Assembly (NCBI GenBank): GCA_030445875.1
Contig: JASUSX010000133.1
Location: forward strand, 1-6,091
Source of the DNA: Clostridia bacterium
GTDB lineage: Bacteria > Bacillota > DSM-521 > Neomoorellales > Neomoorellaceae
Reading direction: 5' to 3'
DNA length: 6,091 bases
The position numbers and the translations under genes are program-made. Positions 1 to 6,091 of the stretch are shown piece after piece. Below the pieces are notes generated by a model, which saw only the letters and a list, made by a program, of their open reading frames with translations, was not told the origin of the DNA and searched no databases. How positions within the stretch are numbered: position 1 is the first letter of the stretch; every line of letters starts with the position of its first letter.

Positions 1-1
1 G

Positions 2-160
2 CGGGAAGAGCGCCTGCTGCGGCGGGATAGGAATAAAGGCAAGGCTCAGAAGCATAAAGAGACACCCAAAGTGGTCTTTAAGATTACCCTGACCGGTAGC
101 ATCACCGTCCAGGAACTGGCCAAGAGGATCGGGAAAACAGCGGCCGAGGTTATCAAGTAC
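2..160 (+). other. Segment resembling the IF-2 (infB) N-terminal region, in frame with the AraC gene
   Basis: The translation runs from a highly basic linker (REERLLRRDRNKGKAQKHK) into VVFKITLTGSITVQELAK and then RIGKTAAEVIK. The basic Arg/Lys-rich linker followed by the ITV-x-ELA-x5-GK-x-AAEVIK pattern is the signature of the IF-2 N-terminal domain (IF2_N family) just upstream of its GTPase part. In IF-2 the next residues would be of the LMELGVMATINQ type; here they switch to the AraC linker at about nucleotide 160. The likeness is recognised from memory of the family, not from an alignment. It could instead be a small stand-alone IF2_N-like domain of another protein. Confidence 0.5.
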
Positions 161-670
161 CGCCTGCTGGAATTGCTGGCCATCCTTTCCCGGGCGGCGG
201 CAGCCGCCGGCGCCAGGCCGGAGGAGATATTAAATCTCAGCGCCGCCAGTATGCAGAGAATATCCACCCTCTCCCTGGAAGAGAGCTTTGTCTGGCTGAT
301 GCGTACCCTGGATAAATTCATGGACCGTATCTACAGCGCCCGGGAGAGCCACCAAACGCCAGCGGTGGAAAAGGCCGTCGCCTATATCAATACCCATTAC
401 CAGCACAACATCGGTCTGGAGGATATAGCTACGGCCATTGATTTAAGCCCGGCCCACCTTAGCCGTATCTTTAAGAAGGAAATGGGCCGTACGGTGATTG
501 AATACCTGACGCTGGTCCGTATGGAAGCAGCGAAATGCCTGCTACGCCAGGGAAAAAGCCTGGAAGAAGCAGCCACGGCGGCGGGCTTCAATGAGGTCAC
601 CTATTTTTGCCGCGTCTTCAAGCGGGAGGTGGGCGTGACCCCGGGAACTTTCCGTAACAGATATGCCTGA
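2..670 (+). CDS. AraC-family regulator (PocR-type C-terminal half), fused to an IF-2-like N-terminal segment; 5' end outside window
   Basis: A DNA-binding transcription regulator, probably controlling the transporter and UroD-like genes just downstream. The frame has no stop back to position 2, so it may start outside the window. The first in-window start is GTG at 71, preceded by only a weak purine run (AAAGAG, 56-61). Counting from that GTG (199 residues): residues 1-30 resemble the IF-2 N-terminal domain (ITVQELAKRIGKTAAEVIK). Residues 31-95 are a helical linker (RLLELLAILSRAA...) like that between the PocR sensory domain and the helix-turn-helix (HTH) in PocR-AraC proteins. Residues 98-199 are a full AraC HTH pair: helix-turn-helix 1 at ~115-139 (LEDIATAIDLSPAHLSRIFK), helix-turn-helix 2 at ~163-196 ending in GVTPGTFRNRYA. 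The ligand-binding domain expected before the linker is absent from the window, replaced by the IF-2-like stretch. DNA binding looks intact; ligand sensing is doubtful. It may be a pseudogene remnant or a real fusion. The AraC call is firm; the start is not. Confidence 0.8.
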   Translation, partial: REERLLRRDRNKGKAQKHKETPKVVFKITLTGSITVQELAKRIGKTAAEVIKYRLLELLAILSRAAAAAGARPEEILNLSAASMQRISTLSLEESFVWLMRTLDKFMDRIYSARESHQTPAVEKAVAYINTHYQHNIGLEDIATAIDLSPAHLSRIFKKEMGRTVIEYLTLVRMEAAKCLLRQGKSLEEAATAAGFNEVTYFCRVFKREVGVTPGTFRNRYA

Positions 671-686
671 AAAATATCACTGTGAC
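666..686 (+). repeat. 21-base near-repeat at the AraC gene end, matching uvrA codons 15-22
   Basis: This stretch spans the AraC stop codon (TGA 668-670) and matches 3508-3528 inside uvrA at 20 of 21 bases; the one difference is C680 against A3522. The first 13 bases also occur at 5323-5335, in the second half of uvrA. Read in the uvrA frame it gives LKNITVTTIP, like the Uvr[10 protein letters not shown]. It may be a relic of a uvrA-like (or other ABC ATPase) gene start, or chance in A-rich DNA. Confidence 0.5.
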
Positions 687-715
687 AACGATCCCAATGG
701 TCAAAAATATATAAA
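682..715 (+). promoter_or_regulatory. Weak promoter/operator-like region before the transporter gene
   Basis: A GTGACA box (682-687, five of six bases of the -35 consensus) is followed by an AT-rich run holding TATAAA (710-715, five of six of the -10 consensus). The spacing of 22 bp is too long for a standard promoter. TGAC (683-686) and GTCA (700-703) form inverted half-sites 13 bp apart that could be a regulator site. Start of transcription near 722 would place the whole 736-829 leader in the mRNA. Read-through from the AraC gene is equally possible, because no terminator is visible after it. Confidence 0.2.
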
Positions 716-735
716 AAAGAAGCGGGATAGTTCAA

Positions 736-815
736 AGGTTTAAGGTGGTCTGATGGCGAAACCACTCTCCCAGAAGCAGGTTATATGCGCTGTAACCCCG
801 GGGCGGCGTAAACCT
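736..815 (+). promoter_or_regulatory. Possible structured mRNA leader of the transporter operon
   Basis: AGGTTTA (736-742) is perfectly complementary to TAAACCT (809-815) and would close a multi-branched fold. It encloses a hairpin GTGGT/ACCAC (745-749 with 761-765) and a hairpin GGTTA/TAACC (779-783 with 793-797). GGTTT (737-741) could alternatively pair with AAACC (759-763), giving two exclusive folds. CTCCC (767-771) is complementary to GGGAG of the downstream ribosome binding site. No known riboswitch consensus was recognised. A 7-bp inverted repeat in 166 bp is not rare by chance, so this is tentative. Confidence 0.25.
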
Positions 816-820
816 GAAGA

Positions 821-829
821 AAGGGGGAG
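821..829 (+). promoter_or_regulatory. Ribosome binding site of the MFS transporter
   Basis: AAGGGGGAG sits 7 bp before the ATG at 837 and fixes that start. It can pair with CTCCC at 767-771, so access to it could be controlled by leader folding. Confidence 0.75.
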
Positions 830-836
830 CTAAACA

Positions 837-2195
837 ATGGGAGATTCGACTGCGCGGGTGGGTATCCCGCAACGCCTGGAACGGCTACCTTTGACCGGTT
901 ATCAAAATATTATCTTCGGTATTATTGCTACGGCGTGGTTTTTTGACTCCATGGACCTGGGGATGTTAACCTTCGTCCTGGGCTCCTTAAAGACCTATTT
1001 CAATCTGAATACGGCCCAGGCCGGGTTACTGTCCAGCATGAGCTTCCTGGGTATGTTCCTGGGGGCGGCCGTGGCCGGTATGCTGGCCGACCGTTTTGGC
1101 CGCAAACTGGTCTTCCAGTGGAGTATGGTCCTCTGGGGCACGGCCAGCATCCTCTGCGCCTTTGCCGGTAATGTCCAGAGCCTCATGCTTTACCGTGTGC
1201 TTCTGGGTTTTGGCATGGGTATGGAGTTCCCCATTGGCCAGTCCCTGGTCTCTGAGTTTATCCCGGCCCAGCACCGCGGCCGTTATATCGCCCTGCTGGA
1301 AGGTTTCTGGCCTATCGGTTTTATCGGTGCCGGCATCCTGGCCTATATCCTCCTGCCCATGGGTGGCTGGCGCTGGGTATTTATAGCTGAAGGTATTCCC
1401 GCCATCTTTGTGTTAATTATCCGCCGCATAGTACCCGAGTCCCCCCGCTGGCTGGAGGATGCCGGCCGTTACGCCGAAGCCGACCGGGTGATGACCATGA
1501 TCGAAAATAAGGTACGAGAACACCTGGGTGGCAAGGAACTCCCTGCACCTGTAGCCGGGATTGTTTCCTCGGCGACCAGGGAACGGCGCTTTTCCTTCCT
1601 GGACCTCTGGGCGCCCGGTTATGTTAAACGCACCATCATGGTCTGGTCCCTGTGGTTTTTCGCCCTGCTGGGGTATTACGGCCTGACTACCTGGCTGGGG
1701 GCGCTCCTGCAGCAGGCCGGTTACCCGGTGACTAAATCGGTCTTTTACACCATCCTGATCTCCCTGGCCGGGATACCCGGCTTCTTTACCTCGGCTTACC
1801 TGGTCGAAGCCTGGGGGCGCAAGGGTACCTGCGTCCTCATGCTCCTGGGTAGTGCCGTCATGGCCTATTTCTACGGCACGGCAGCCAACCAGACCCAGCT
1901 CATCATCTTTGGTCTGGCCATGCAGTTCTTTATGTTTGGCATGTGGTCGGTCCTGTACGCCTACACCCCGGAGCTTTACCCGACCAGGGCCCGGGCTACC
2001 GGCGCCGGCTTTGCCTCGTCCATTGGGCGGCTGGGTTCCTTGATTGGTCCCTACGTTGTGGGGATAATCCTGCCTACCATTGGCCACGGGGGTGTCTTCG
2101 GCCTGGGGGCTATCGCCTTCATAGTCGCGGCCGCCGCCGTGGTGGTACTGGGAGAAGAGACCAAGGGTAAGGTGCTGGAAGAAATTTCAGCGTAA
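837..2195 (+). CDS. MFS transporter, NiaP / aromatic-acid:H+ symporter type
   Basis: A 452-residue inner-membrane secondary transporter, complete, with about 12 hydrophobic helices in two halves and a cytoplasmic loop at ~200-262. Seen: helix 1 carries FDSMDLG (36-42), like the acidic FDxMDxG of NiaP nicotinate and related aromatic-acid carriers. MFS motif A is GMLADRFGRK (81-90), with a degenerate second copy EAWGRK (324-329). PESPRWL follows helix 6 (200-206), YTPELYPTRARATG is at 376-389, and a PETKG-like end EETKGK is at 440-445. These place it in the sugar-porter/AAHS/SV2-like group of the MFS. Substrate cannot be read from sequence; the helix-1 motif and the neighbouring UroD-like gene favour a small organic or aromatic acid, possibly methoxylated (inference). 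The start is supported by a strong ribosome binding site at 821-829. It is followed after 23 bp by the UroD-like gene, so the two are probably one operon. No frameshift or missing core motif. Confidence 0.93.
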   Translation: MGDSTARVGIPQRLERLPLTGYQNIIFGIIATAWFFDSMDLGMLTFVLGSLKTYFNLNTAQAGLLSSMSFLGMFLGAAVAGMLADRFGRKLVFQWSMVLWGTASILCAFAGNVQSLMLYRVLLGFGMGMEFPIGQSLVSEFIPAQHRGRYIALLEGFWPIGFIGAGILAYILLPMGGWRWVFIAEGIPAIFVLIIRRIVPESPRWLEDAGRYAEADRVMTMIENKVREHLGGKELPAPVAGIVSSATRERRFSFLDLWAPGYVKRTIMVWSLWFFALLGYYGLTTWLGALLQQAGYPVTKSVFYTILISLAGIPGFFTSAYLVEAWGRKGTCVLMLLGSAVMAYFYGTAANQTQLIIFGLAMQFFMFGMWSVLYAYTPELYPTRARATGAGFASSIGRLGSLIGPYVVGIILPTIGHGGVFGLGAIAFIVAAAAVVVLGEETKGKVLEEISA

Positions 2196-2203
2196 AAACT
2201 GAT

Positions 2204-2210
2204 GGAGGTG
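2204..2210 (+). promoter_or_regulatory. Ribosome binding site of the UroD-like gene
   Basis: GGAGGTG lies 8 bp before the ATG at 2219. It supports that start over the second ATG two codons later at 2225. Confidence 0.8.
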
Positions 2211-2218
2211 ACCCTTCC

Positions 2219-3313
2219 ATGACGATGACACCGCGGGAAAGGGTAATGACCGCCCTGGCCCGAGGGGTACCCGACCAGGTACCCTTTGTGGAAAACGATG
2301 TGGAGGAACCATTGCAGGTAGAGATTATGGGCCGGGACGATTTTACCCCTACCGACCTCTGCGAGGTCCTGGGGCTGGACGGCTTCGGTTACCATTACCC
2401 CACCGGGGGCGAGGCCGGCACCGGCCAGTCCATGCAGGGGGGCGATGCCTTCCACGATAAGTACTACTATCCTGGTAAGGTGACCTTTGACTTCTTCCCG
2501 CCCTGGATCGCCAAAATGGGGACGGATGCCGGGGGCCGCAATTTCATCGAGAAAGGCCTACTGGTGGATGATGCTTCCTTAAAGCTCTTTGATGAATACT
2601 TGCCCGACCCTGACCACCCGGCCCGCTACGAGCGGGTGGCAGAATGGATTGCCAAATATAAGGGCAAATATGCAGTCTTCGCCCGCATCCGCCTGGGTGC
2701 GGCCTCGACCATTAACAGCATGGGGCTGGACAATTTCTCCTTTGCCATCTTTGATAACCCCCGGCTGGTCCATGAAGTGCACCGGCGCTTTTCCGAATGG
2801 TCGGCCCGGGTGGTGGAGCACTTAAACGAGCTGGACTTTGATTTCTTCTGGGCCAACGACGACATGGCTGACAACCGCGGCCCCTGGGTGTCGCCCCAGA
2901 TGTTCCGGGAGTTTTTCCTGCCCCACATGCAGGTGGTGGCCCGGGCCATCAAGAAGCCGTGGGTCTTCCACAGCGACGGCAACCTCTTCCCCATTATGGA
3001 TGACCTGCTCACCCTGGGGATGAGCGCCATCCACCCCATCCAGCCGGCGGCCATGGACATGGGCAGGATGAAGCGGGAGTACGGCAGCCGCGTCTGCATT
3101 GTGGGCAACATTGACCTGGACTATACCCTCACCCTGGGTACACCGGCCGAAGTGGACGCCGAAGTCAAGGAACGCATCCGGGTGGCCGCGCCGGGCGGCG
3201 GCTATATCTGCAGCAGTGCCAACAGCCTGCCCAGCTACGCCAAAAAGGAGAACGCCCTGGCCATGCGGGATGCCATTAAGAAATACGGCAAATACCCCAT
3301 TAATCTGGATTAG
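2219..3313 (+). CDS. Uroporphyrinogen decarboxylase-superfamily (MtaA/CmuA-like) protein, likely corrinoid-dependent methyltransferase
   Basis: A 364-residue cytoplasmic TIM-barrel protein, complete. Family signs: start TPRERVMTALARGVPDQVPF (4-23, the usual R-x-R-x3-AL-x-G-x3-D-x-VPF opening), FFWANDDMADNRGPWVSP (209-226), VFHSDGN (249-255), AIHPIQPAAMDMGRMKREYG (270-289), VGNIDLDYTLTLGT (295-308), and APGGGYI-CSSANSLPSY (324-340) near the C-terminus. True HemE acts in haem synthesis, but acetogens carry many relatives that move methyl groups to or from corrinoid proteins. This gene sits with a transporter and regulator, not haem genes, so methyl transfer is favoured. Odd point: MtaA-type enzymes bind zinc with His-x-Cys plus a distal Cys. 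Here the first part is H251-S-D253, with Asp for Cys, while C331 lies at about the distal position. Metal use or substrate may therefore differ. No corrinoid protein is encoded beside it. Translation is set by GGAGGTG at 2204-2210; a terminator follows at 3341. Superfamily is firm, reaction is inferred. Confidence 0.9.
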   Translation: MTMTPRERVMTALARGVPDQVPFVENDVEEPLQVEIMGRDDFTPTDLCEVLGLDGFGYHYPTGGEAGTGQSMQGGDAFHDKYYYPGKVTFDFFPPWIAKMGTDAGGRNFIEKGLLVDDASLKLFDEYLPDPDHPARYERVAEWIAKYKGKYAVFARIRLGAASTINSMGLDNFSFAIFDNPRLVHEVHRRFSEWSARVVEHLNELDFDFFWANDDMADNRGPWVSPQMFREFFLPHMQVVARAIKKPWVFHSDGNLFPIMDDLLTLGMSAIHPIQPAAMDMGRMKREYGSRVCIVGNIDLDYTLTLGTPAEVDAEVKERIRVAAPGGGYICSSANSLPSYAKKENALAMRDAIKKYGKYPINLD

Positions 3314-3340
3314 GGATTAGAGAGGAACCCCCTTTTCCCC

Positions 3341-3373
3341 GACCGGGTAATAAGGCCCGGTCTTTATTTTTAT
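3341..3373 (+). terminator. Intrinsic terminator of the transporter-UroD operon
   Basis: GACCGGG (3341-3347) and CCCGGTC (3356-3362) form a perfect 7-bp GC-rich stem with an 8-base loop, followed at once by a T-rich run (3363-3373). It begins 27 bp after the UroD-like stop codon and separates that operon from uvrA. Confidence 0.88.
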
Positions 3374-3422
3374 AGCGCGGCCCGGTGTCCACCACCTGCA
3401 GGTATGCCATCAACGCCGTTTA

Positions 3423-3431
3423 TGGTATAAT
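3423..3431 (+). promoter_or_regulatory. uvrA promoter, extended -10
   Basis: TGG-TATAAT gives a perfect -10 hexamer (3426-3431) with the upstream TGn extension (3423-3425). The -35 position about 17 bp upstream (TATGCC, 3403-3408) is poor, as is common for extended -10 promoters. Transcription would start near 3438, leaving a leader of about 25 bases before the ATG. No GAAC-N4-GTTC LexA box of the Firmicute kind was seen here. Confidence 0.65.
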
Positions 3432-3451
3432 ACTGGGCAGGAACCTTCCCA

Positions 3452-3459
3452 GAGGGGTG
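3452..3459 (+). promoter_or_regulatory. Ribosome binding site of uvrA
   Basis: GAGGGGTG lies just before ATG 3464, with its AGGGG core (3453-3457) 6 bp away. It supports this start, which also matches the usual UvrA N-terminus. Confidence 0.65.
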
Positions 3460-3463
3460 CCTT

Positions 3464-6091
3464 ATGGCTACGGATAGAATCGTCATTCGCGGGGCGCGAG
3501 CCCATAACCTGAAAAATATCAATGTGACTATACCCAGGGATAAACTGGTGGTCATTACCGGCCTGTCGGGGTCGGGGAAGTCTTCCCTGGCCTTTGATAC
3601 CATCTACGCCGAAGGGCAGCGCCGTTATGTGGAGTCCCTTTCTTCCTACGCCCGGCAGTTCCTGGGCCAGATGGACAAACCCGACGTGGACGCCATCGAA
3701 GGCCTATCGCCGGCTATTTCCATTGACCAGAAGACGGCCAGCCATAATCCCCGCTCCACCGTGGGTACAGTGACGGAGATCTACGACTACCTGCGGCTCC
3801 TCTACGCCCATATCGGCCACGCCCACTGCCCGGCGTGCGGCCGGCCCATTGCTCCCCAGACGGTTTCCCAGATGGTTGACCGCCTGCTGGCCTACCCGGC
3901 GGGGACGCGCTTCCAGGTCATGGCCCCCTTGGTGCGCGGCCGTAAAGGGGAGTACCGTAACGTCCTGGAAGAGATCCGTAAGCAGGGCTACGTGCGGGTG
4001 AGGGTGGACGGGGAGATCCGGGAAACGGGCGAAAATATCAGCCTGGTAAAGAATAAAAAGCATACCATCGAGGTAATCGTTGACCGGCTTCAGGTGCGGG
4101 AAGGAGTAGCCACCCGCCTGGCCGAATCCCTGGAAACGGCCCTGAAGCTCGCTGACGGCATTGTCCTGGTCGATATCGTCGGCCAGGAGGAACTGCTGTT
4201 AAGCGAAAAATTTGCCTGCCTGGAATGTGGTATCAGCCTGCCGGAGATTACGCCGCGGCTCTTTTCTTTTAATAATCCCTACGGTGCCTGTCCGGCCTGC
4301 ACCGGATTGGGGATCACCATGAAGGTCGACCCGGACCTGGTCATCCCTGACCGTAGCCTCACCTTGCGGCAGGGCGCTATTGCCCCCTGGAGCCGCAGCA
4401 ACAACGGCTACCAGCAGATGCTGGAGTGCCTGGCCGCCCACTACGGTTTCAGCCTGGATGTGCCGGTGCGGGATCTTAAACAGGAGCACTTGCAGGTGAT
4501 CCTTTATGGTTCCGGGCGGGAGCGCATCAAATTCCGCTACACCAACCGCTTCGGCGACCGGCGCAGTTACGAAGCGCCCTTCGAGGGGGTCATCCCGAAT
4601 CTCGAGCGGCGCTACCAGGAGACCGGTTCGGAGTGGTCGCGGGTAGAGATTGAAAACTACATGAGCCAGCAGCCCTGTCCGGCCTGCCATGGTGCGCGCC
4701 TGAAGCCTGAGGCCCTGGCCGTAAAGGTGGGAGGCCTCAATATCTGCCAGCTTACAGCCCTGAACGTGCGGGCAGCCACCGAGTTTCTACGCCAGATGGA
4801 CTTAAGCGAGCGGGAGGCCATCATTGCCCACCAGATCTTAAAGGAGATCCGGGCCCGGCTCCAGTTCCTGCTGGATGTGGGGCTGGAGTACCTGACCCTG
4901 GACCGGGCGGCGGCTACCCTCTCCGGGGGTGAAGCCCAGCGTATCCGCCTGGCTACCCAGATCGGCTCCCAGCTCATGGGCGTCCTCTATATCCTGGACG
5001 AACCCAGCATCGGCCTGCACCAGCGGGATAACGCCCGCCTGATCGCCACCCTGAAGCGCCTGCGGGATCTGGGCAACACGGTCATCGTCGTCGAGCACGA
5101 CGAAGACACCATGCGGGCGGCCGATTATATCATCGACATCGGCCCTGGCGCCGGCGATCACGGCGGCCAGGTGGTGGCCGCCGGCTCACCAGCGGAGGTC
5201 ATGGCCAATCCCCGCTCCCTTACCGGCCAGTATCTGAGCGGACGGCGGCGCATCCCGGTGCCAGTGGTAAGGCGGCAGCCGGGGGAGAAGTGGTTGACCA
5301 TCAGGGGGGCGCGCCAGCACAACCTGAAAAATATCGACGTCAGCTTTCCCCTGGGGTTATTTATTGGCGTTACCGGGGTTTCGGGGTCGGGGAAGAGTAC
5401 CCTGGTCAATGAGATCCTCTACCGTGCCCTGGCCGGGCGCTTGAACGGCGCCCGCACCAATCCTGGGTCCTTTGACTTCCTGACCGGAATTGAGCACCTG
5501 GATAAAGCCATCGAAGTAGACCAGTCGCCTATTGGCAGGACGCCGCGCTCCAACCCGGCCACCTACACCGGCGTCTTTGACGACATCCGCGCCCTCTTTG
5601 CCGCCACCCCGGAGGCCCGCGCCCGGGGCTACAAACCGGGCCGCTTTAGCTTTAACGTCAAGGGCGGCCGTTGCGAGGCCTGTGGCGGTGACGGCATTAT
5701 CAAAATTGAGATGCACTTCCTGCCTGATGTCTACATGCCCTGTGAAGTCTGCCAGGGCAAGCGTTATAACCGGGAGACCCTGGCCATAAAATATAAGGGC
5801 CAGTCCATTGCCGACGTCCTGGCTATGACCGTCGACGAGGCGGCGGAGTTCTTTGCCGCTATCCCCCGCCTGCACCGGCGTCTGGCCACCCTCCAGGATG
5901 TAGGCCTGGGCTATATCACCCTGGGTCAGCCGGCTACCACCTTGTCCGGCGGCGAAGCCCAGCGGGTGAAGCTGGCCACGGAACTCGCCCGGCGCAGCAC
6001 CGGCCGGACCATGTATATCCTGGACGAGCCCACCACGGGTTTGCACATGGCCGACATCGAGCGGTTGCTAGGCGTCCTGCAGCGCCTGGTG
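3464..6091 (+). CDS. uvrA: UvrA, excinuclease ABC subunit A (3' end outside window)
   Basis: The DNA-damage sensor of nucleotide excision repair: a cytoplasmic dimeric ATPase that, with UvrB, finds bulky lesions and loads UvrB for UvrC to cut. 876 codons are present without a stop or frameshift; the family is about 940-960 residues, so some 60-80 are missing at the end. Seen: NBD1 Walker [10 protein letters not shown] (33-41, Lys39), the UvrB-binding/insertion region (~120-245), and zinc module C252-x2-C255-x20-C276-x2-C279. Further CxxC pairs are at 122/125 and 405/408. Signature LSGGEAQR (486-493), Walker B with D512-E513 and H-loop H545 complete the first ATPase. The second has Walker [10 protein letters not shown] (638-646, Lys644), zinc module C737-x2-C740-x19-C760-x2-C763, LSGGEAQR (827-834) and D854-E855. 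Its H-loop lies beyond the window. HNLKNI occurs near the start of both halves (14-19 and ~619-624), reflecting the ancient duplication. It has its own promoter and is separated from the upstream operon by a terminator. Confidence 0.98.
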   Translation, partial: MATDRIVIRGARAHNLKNINVTIPRDKLVVITGLSGSGKSSLAFDTIYAEGQRRYVESLSSYARQFLGQMDKPDVDAIEGLSPAISIDQKTASHNPRSTVGTVTEIYDYLRLLYAHIGHAHCPACGRPIAPQTVSQMVDRLLAYPAGTRFQVMAPLVRGRKGEYRNVLEEIRKQGYVRVRVDGEIRETGENISLVKNKKHTIEVIVDRLQVREGVATRLAESLETALKLADGIVLVDIVGQEELLLSEKFACLECGISLPEITPRLFSFNNPYGACPACTGLGITMKVDPDLVIPDRSLTLRQGAIAPWSRSNNGYQQMLECLAAHYGFSLDVPVRDLKQEHLQVILYGSGRERIKFRYTNRFGDRRSYEAPFEGVIPNLERRYQETGSEWSRVEIENYMSQQPCPACHGARLKPEALAVKVGGLNICQLTALNVRAATEFLRQMDLSEREAIIAHQILKEIRARLQFLLDVGLEYLTLDRAAATLSGGEAQRIRLATQIGSQLMGVLYILDEPSIGLHQRDNARLIATLKRLRDLGNTVIVVEHDEDTMRAADYIIDIGPGAGDHGGQVVAAGSPAEVMANPRSLTGQYLSGRRRIPVPVVRRQPGEKWLTIRGARQHNLKNIDVSFPLGLFIGVTGVSGSGKSTLVNEILYRALAGRLNGARTNPGSFDFLTGIEHLDKAIEVDQSPIGRTPRSNPATYTGVFDDIRALFAATPEARARGYKPGRFSFNVKGGRCEACGGDGIIKIEMHFLPDVYMPCEVCQGKRYNRETLAIKYKGQSIADVLAMTVDEAAEFFAAIPRLHRRLATLQDVGLGYITLGQPATTLSGGEAQRVKLATELARRSTGRTMYILDEPTTGLHMADIERLLGVLQRLV
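3508..3528 (+). repeat. Partner copy of the 21-base near-repeat, within uvrA
   Basis: This copy encodes part of the conserved UvrA NLKNINVT motif, so it is the functional one. Together with 666-686 it brackets the transporter-UroD cassette in direct orientation, about 2.84 kb apart. Confidence 0.5.

Noticed and set aside
195..209. Perfect 6-bp hairpin CGGCGG/CCGCCG with a 3-base loop
   Set aside because: It falls in an alanine-rich coding run (RAAAAAGA) of GCx codons and has no T tract; it is a by-product of composition, not a terminator.
736..836. Cobalamin, c-di-GMP (GEMM), guanidine, fluoride or THF riboswitch in the leader
   Set aside because: None of the conserved boxes I know for these classes is present; for example, no B12-box GCCACTG. 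Only generic stems are seen.
1413..2087. Long minus-strand open frame (224 codons) antisense to the transporter
   Set aside because: It lies wholly inside a confident MFS gene, has low-complexity Gly/Gln/Pro-rich composition and no family motifs; it is a shadow of GC-rich codons.
2219..3313. Annotation as hemE (true uroporphyrinogen decarboxylase)
   Set aside because: The gene sits with a transporter and regulator, not haem genes, and its HSDGN and C-terminal motifs fit the methyltransferase-like branch better.
5323..5335. 13-base repeat of the uvrA start region inside uvrA
   Set aside because: It is explained by the internal duplication of UvrA: both halves begin their ATPase domain with an HNLKNI motif.
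5357..6046. Long minus-strand open frame (229 codons) antisense to uvrA
   Set aside because: The opposite strand encodes the invariant second ATPase domain of UvrA; the antisense product has no recognisable domain or good start signal.
1..6091. CRISPR arrays, tRNA or rRNA genes, insertion sequences
   Set aside because: No regularly spaced repeats, cloverleaf or rRNA-like sequence, transposase gene or terminal inverted repeats were found on reading both strands.

Overview
The window reads as chromosomal DNA of a moderately GC-rich, Gram-positive, probably thermophilic anaerobe. An acetogen of the Moorella / Thermoanaerobacterales kind is the best guess. This rests on strong GGAGG-type ribosome binding sites, GC-rich codon endings, and the pairing of an AraC regulator with a uroporphyrinogen-decarboxylase-like (MtaA-type) methyltransferase. 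It is an inference from style and gene content, not a sequence match. All real genes lie on the + strand; the minus-strand reading frames are shadows.

Layout. (1) Positions 2-670: an open frame that enters from outside the window. Its C-terminal two thirds is an AraC/XylS regulator with the helical linker usual in PocR-type AraC proteins. Its first ~53 codons look like the N-terminal region of translation initiation factor IF-2, so the gene appears to be a chimera. (2) 671-836: a 166-bp leader with possible nested hairpins and sequences complementary to the next ribosome binding site. (3) 837-2195: a complete 12-helix MFS transporter of the NiaP / aromatic-acid type. (4) 2219-3313: a complete UroD/MtaA-superfamily protein, 23 bp after the transporter and very probably co-transcribed with it. 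(5) 3341-3373: a clear intrinsic terminator ends that unit. (6) 3426-3431: a consensus -10 box with extended TG, then uvrA from 3464 to the window end, missing roughly its last 60-80 residues.

How the genes may work together: the regulator, transporter and UroD-like protein look like a small uptake-and-demethylation (or other C1-transfer) module, with the regulator sensing the substrate, the MFS protein importing it and the UroD-like enzyme acting on it. No corrinoid protein or second methyltransferase lies in the window, so any partner must be encoded elsewhere. uvrA (nucleotide excision repair) is an unrelated housekeeping neighbour with its own promoter.

Most worth a second look: the IF-2-like/AraC fusion; a 20-of-21-base match between the end of the AraC gene and the start of uvrA, which brackets the transporter-UroD cassette; the possibly structured leader; and the Asp replacing the usual Cys in the metal motif of the UroD-like protein. 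No stretch longer than about 170 bp lacks a gene.
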